Origin: Amycolatopsis albispora
Lineage (GTDB): Bacteria > Actinomycetota > Actinomycetes > Mycobacteriales > Pseudonocardiaceae
Direction: 5' to 3'
Assembly (NCBI RefSeq): GCF_003312875.1
Contig: NZ_CP015163.1
Location: forward strand, 5,518,001 to 5,582,000
Length of the DNA: 64,000 nt
Part shown: positions 63,916-64,000 of the stretch, one piece after another
Layout: every line of letters begins with the position of its first letter
Numbering within the stretch: position 1 is the stretch's first letter
Notes under the pieces: model-generated
Seen by the model: the letters and a program-made list of their open reading frames with translations, nothing else
What the model was told of the DNA's origin: nothing
The model's database searches: none
Made by a program: the position numbers and the translations under genes

Positions 63916-63986
63916 TCTGCGGTGGCACCGCTCGATCCGGCGCACGGCTGCTCGTCGGTGCTCGCCGGGAAAGGAACGAACGAACC

Positions 63987-64000
63987 ATGGCCAAGGCGTC
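63987..64000 (+). CDS. Start of a gene running off the window
   Basis: Only MAKA and two bases of the next codon are visible. ATG 63987 is preceded by GGAAAGGAACGAACGAACC, an acceptable Shine-Dalgarno (AAGGA) about eleven bases away, so a gene start is likely. The product cannot be inferred. It is divergent from cvnA. Confidence 0.45.

Larger units (their letters stand above)
63410..63986. other. 577-base intergenic region upstream of cvnA
   Basis: No supported ORF on either strand. It is clearly less GC-rich than its surroundings, with AT-rich stretches near 63.55 and 63.70 kb (GGTATCGATAAC, GAATATTTCG). It contains the direct repeats at 63668 and a short hairpin at 63897. It must hold the cvnA promoter on one strand and that of the gene starting at 63987 on the other. 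Confidence 0.7.

Overview
The window is high-GC actinobacterial chromosome. GTG starts are common and genes overlap as ATGA or GTGA. It carries a conservon, an rpf gene, SepH, a c-type SerC, and DtxR/IdeR-like boxes. Gene content and the dispersed palindromes suggest a Pseudonocardiaceae member, probably Amycolatopsis-like; this is inference, since no rRNA or tRNA lies in the window. Much of the gene order recalls, from memory, the M. tuberculosis Rv0862c-Rv0884c segment: serC, sepH, DUF2537, trmH-like, marR, DUF2530, DUF3027, MFS, DUF2771, csp, yccF, moaA/moaD, rpfA, moaE/mog/moaC, a small ORF and the helicase-associated gene. Unrelated genes are interleaved.

Layout. 1-3.1 kb: the end of an ABC-2 export operon with its own DesK/NarL-type two-component system. 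3.1-8.3 kb: serC, a penicillin-binding-like serine hydrolase, a GT87 mannosyltransferase and a Tat-exported amidohydrolase. 8.3-13.9 kb: a MacAB-like efflux operon (lipoprotein, membrane-fusion protein, ATPase, permease) divergent from an OmpR/HK pair that probably controls it. 14-17.2 kb: SepH, a YjbR-like protein, DUF2537 and a SpoU methyltransferase. 17.3-22.7 kb: a GCS2 enzyme, TetR, heme oxygenase, superoxide dismutase, arylamine N-acetyltransferase and a secreted CHAP/NlpC-like protein, with two iron-box-like sites and two MerR-type promoter-like sites. 22.8-28.6 kb: MarR-MFS operon, NCS2 purine permease, DUF2530, WYL regulator divergent from a FAD monooxygenase.

28.7-37.3 kb: a sacsin-like ATPase overlapping DUF3027, glutaminyl cyclase, an MFS protein with a repeat-rich N-terminus, DUF2771 lipoprotein, cold-shock protein and a HAD phosphatase. 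37.4-45.2 kb: TetR plus R2-like ligand-binding oxidase, acyl-CoA ligase, PhzF, YccF, a snapalysin-like protease, a small secreted protein, a TauD dioxygenase and a phosphoesterase. 45.3-51.5 kb: HAD-IIA and a molybdenum-cofactor cluster (TOBE regulator, moaA, moaD, moaC and a MogA-MoaE fusion) wrapped around a PLC-like protein and rpfA, whose leader has a CRP-like site. 51.6-53 kb: an IS481-family element. 53-57 kb: NAD malic enzyme and an XPB-type helicase-associated protein. 57-63.4 kb: an extended conservon of order A-B-C-D-B'-C'.

Three window-wide signals go beyond single genes. A family of about 55-bp near-perfect palindromes sits at gene ends, and the IS element has landed in the loop of one variant copy with a 15-bp target duplication. 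A TANNNT box lies 6-7 nt before the start codon of several genes that lack a clear Shine-Dalgarno, which suggests leaderless transcription. The conservon has a second roadblock/DUF742 pair behind its own hairpin and putative promoter.
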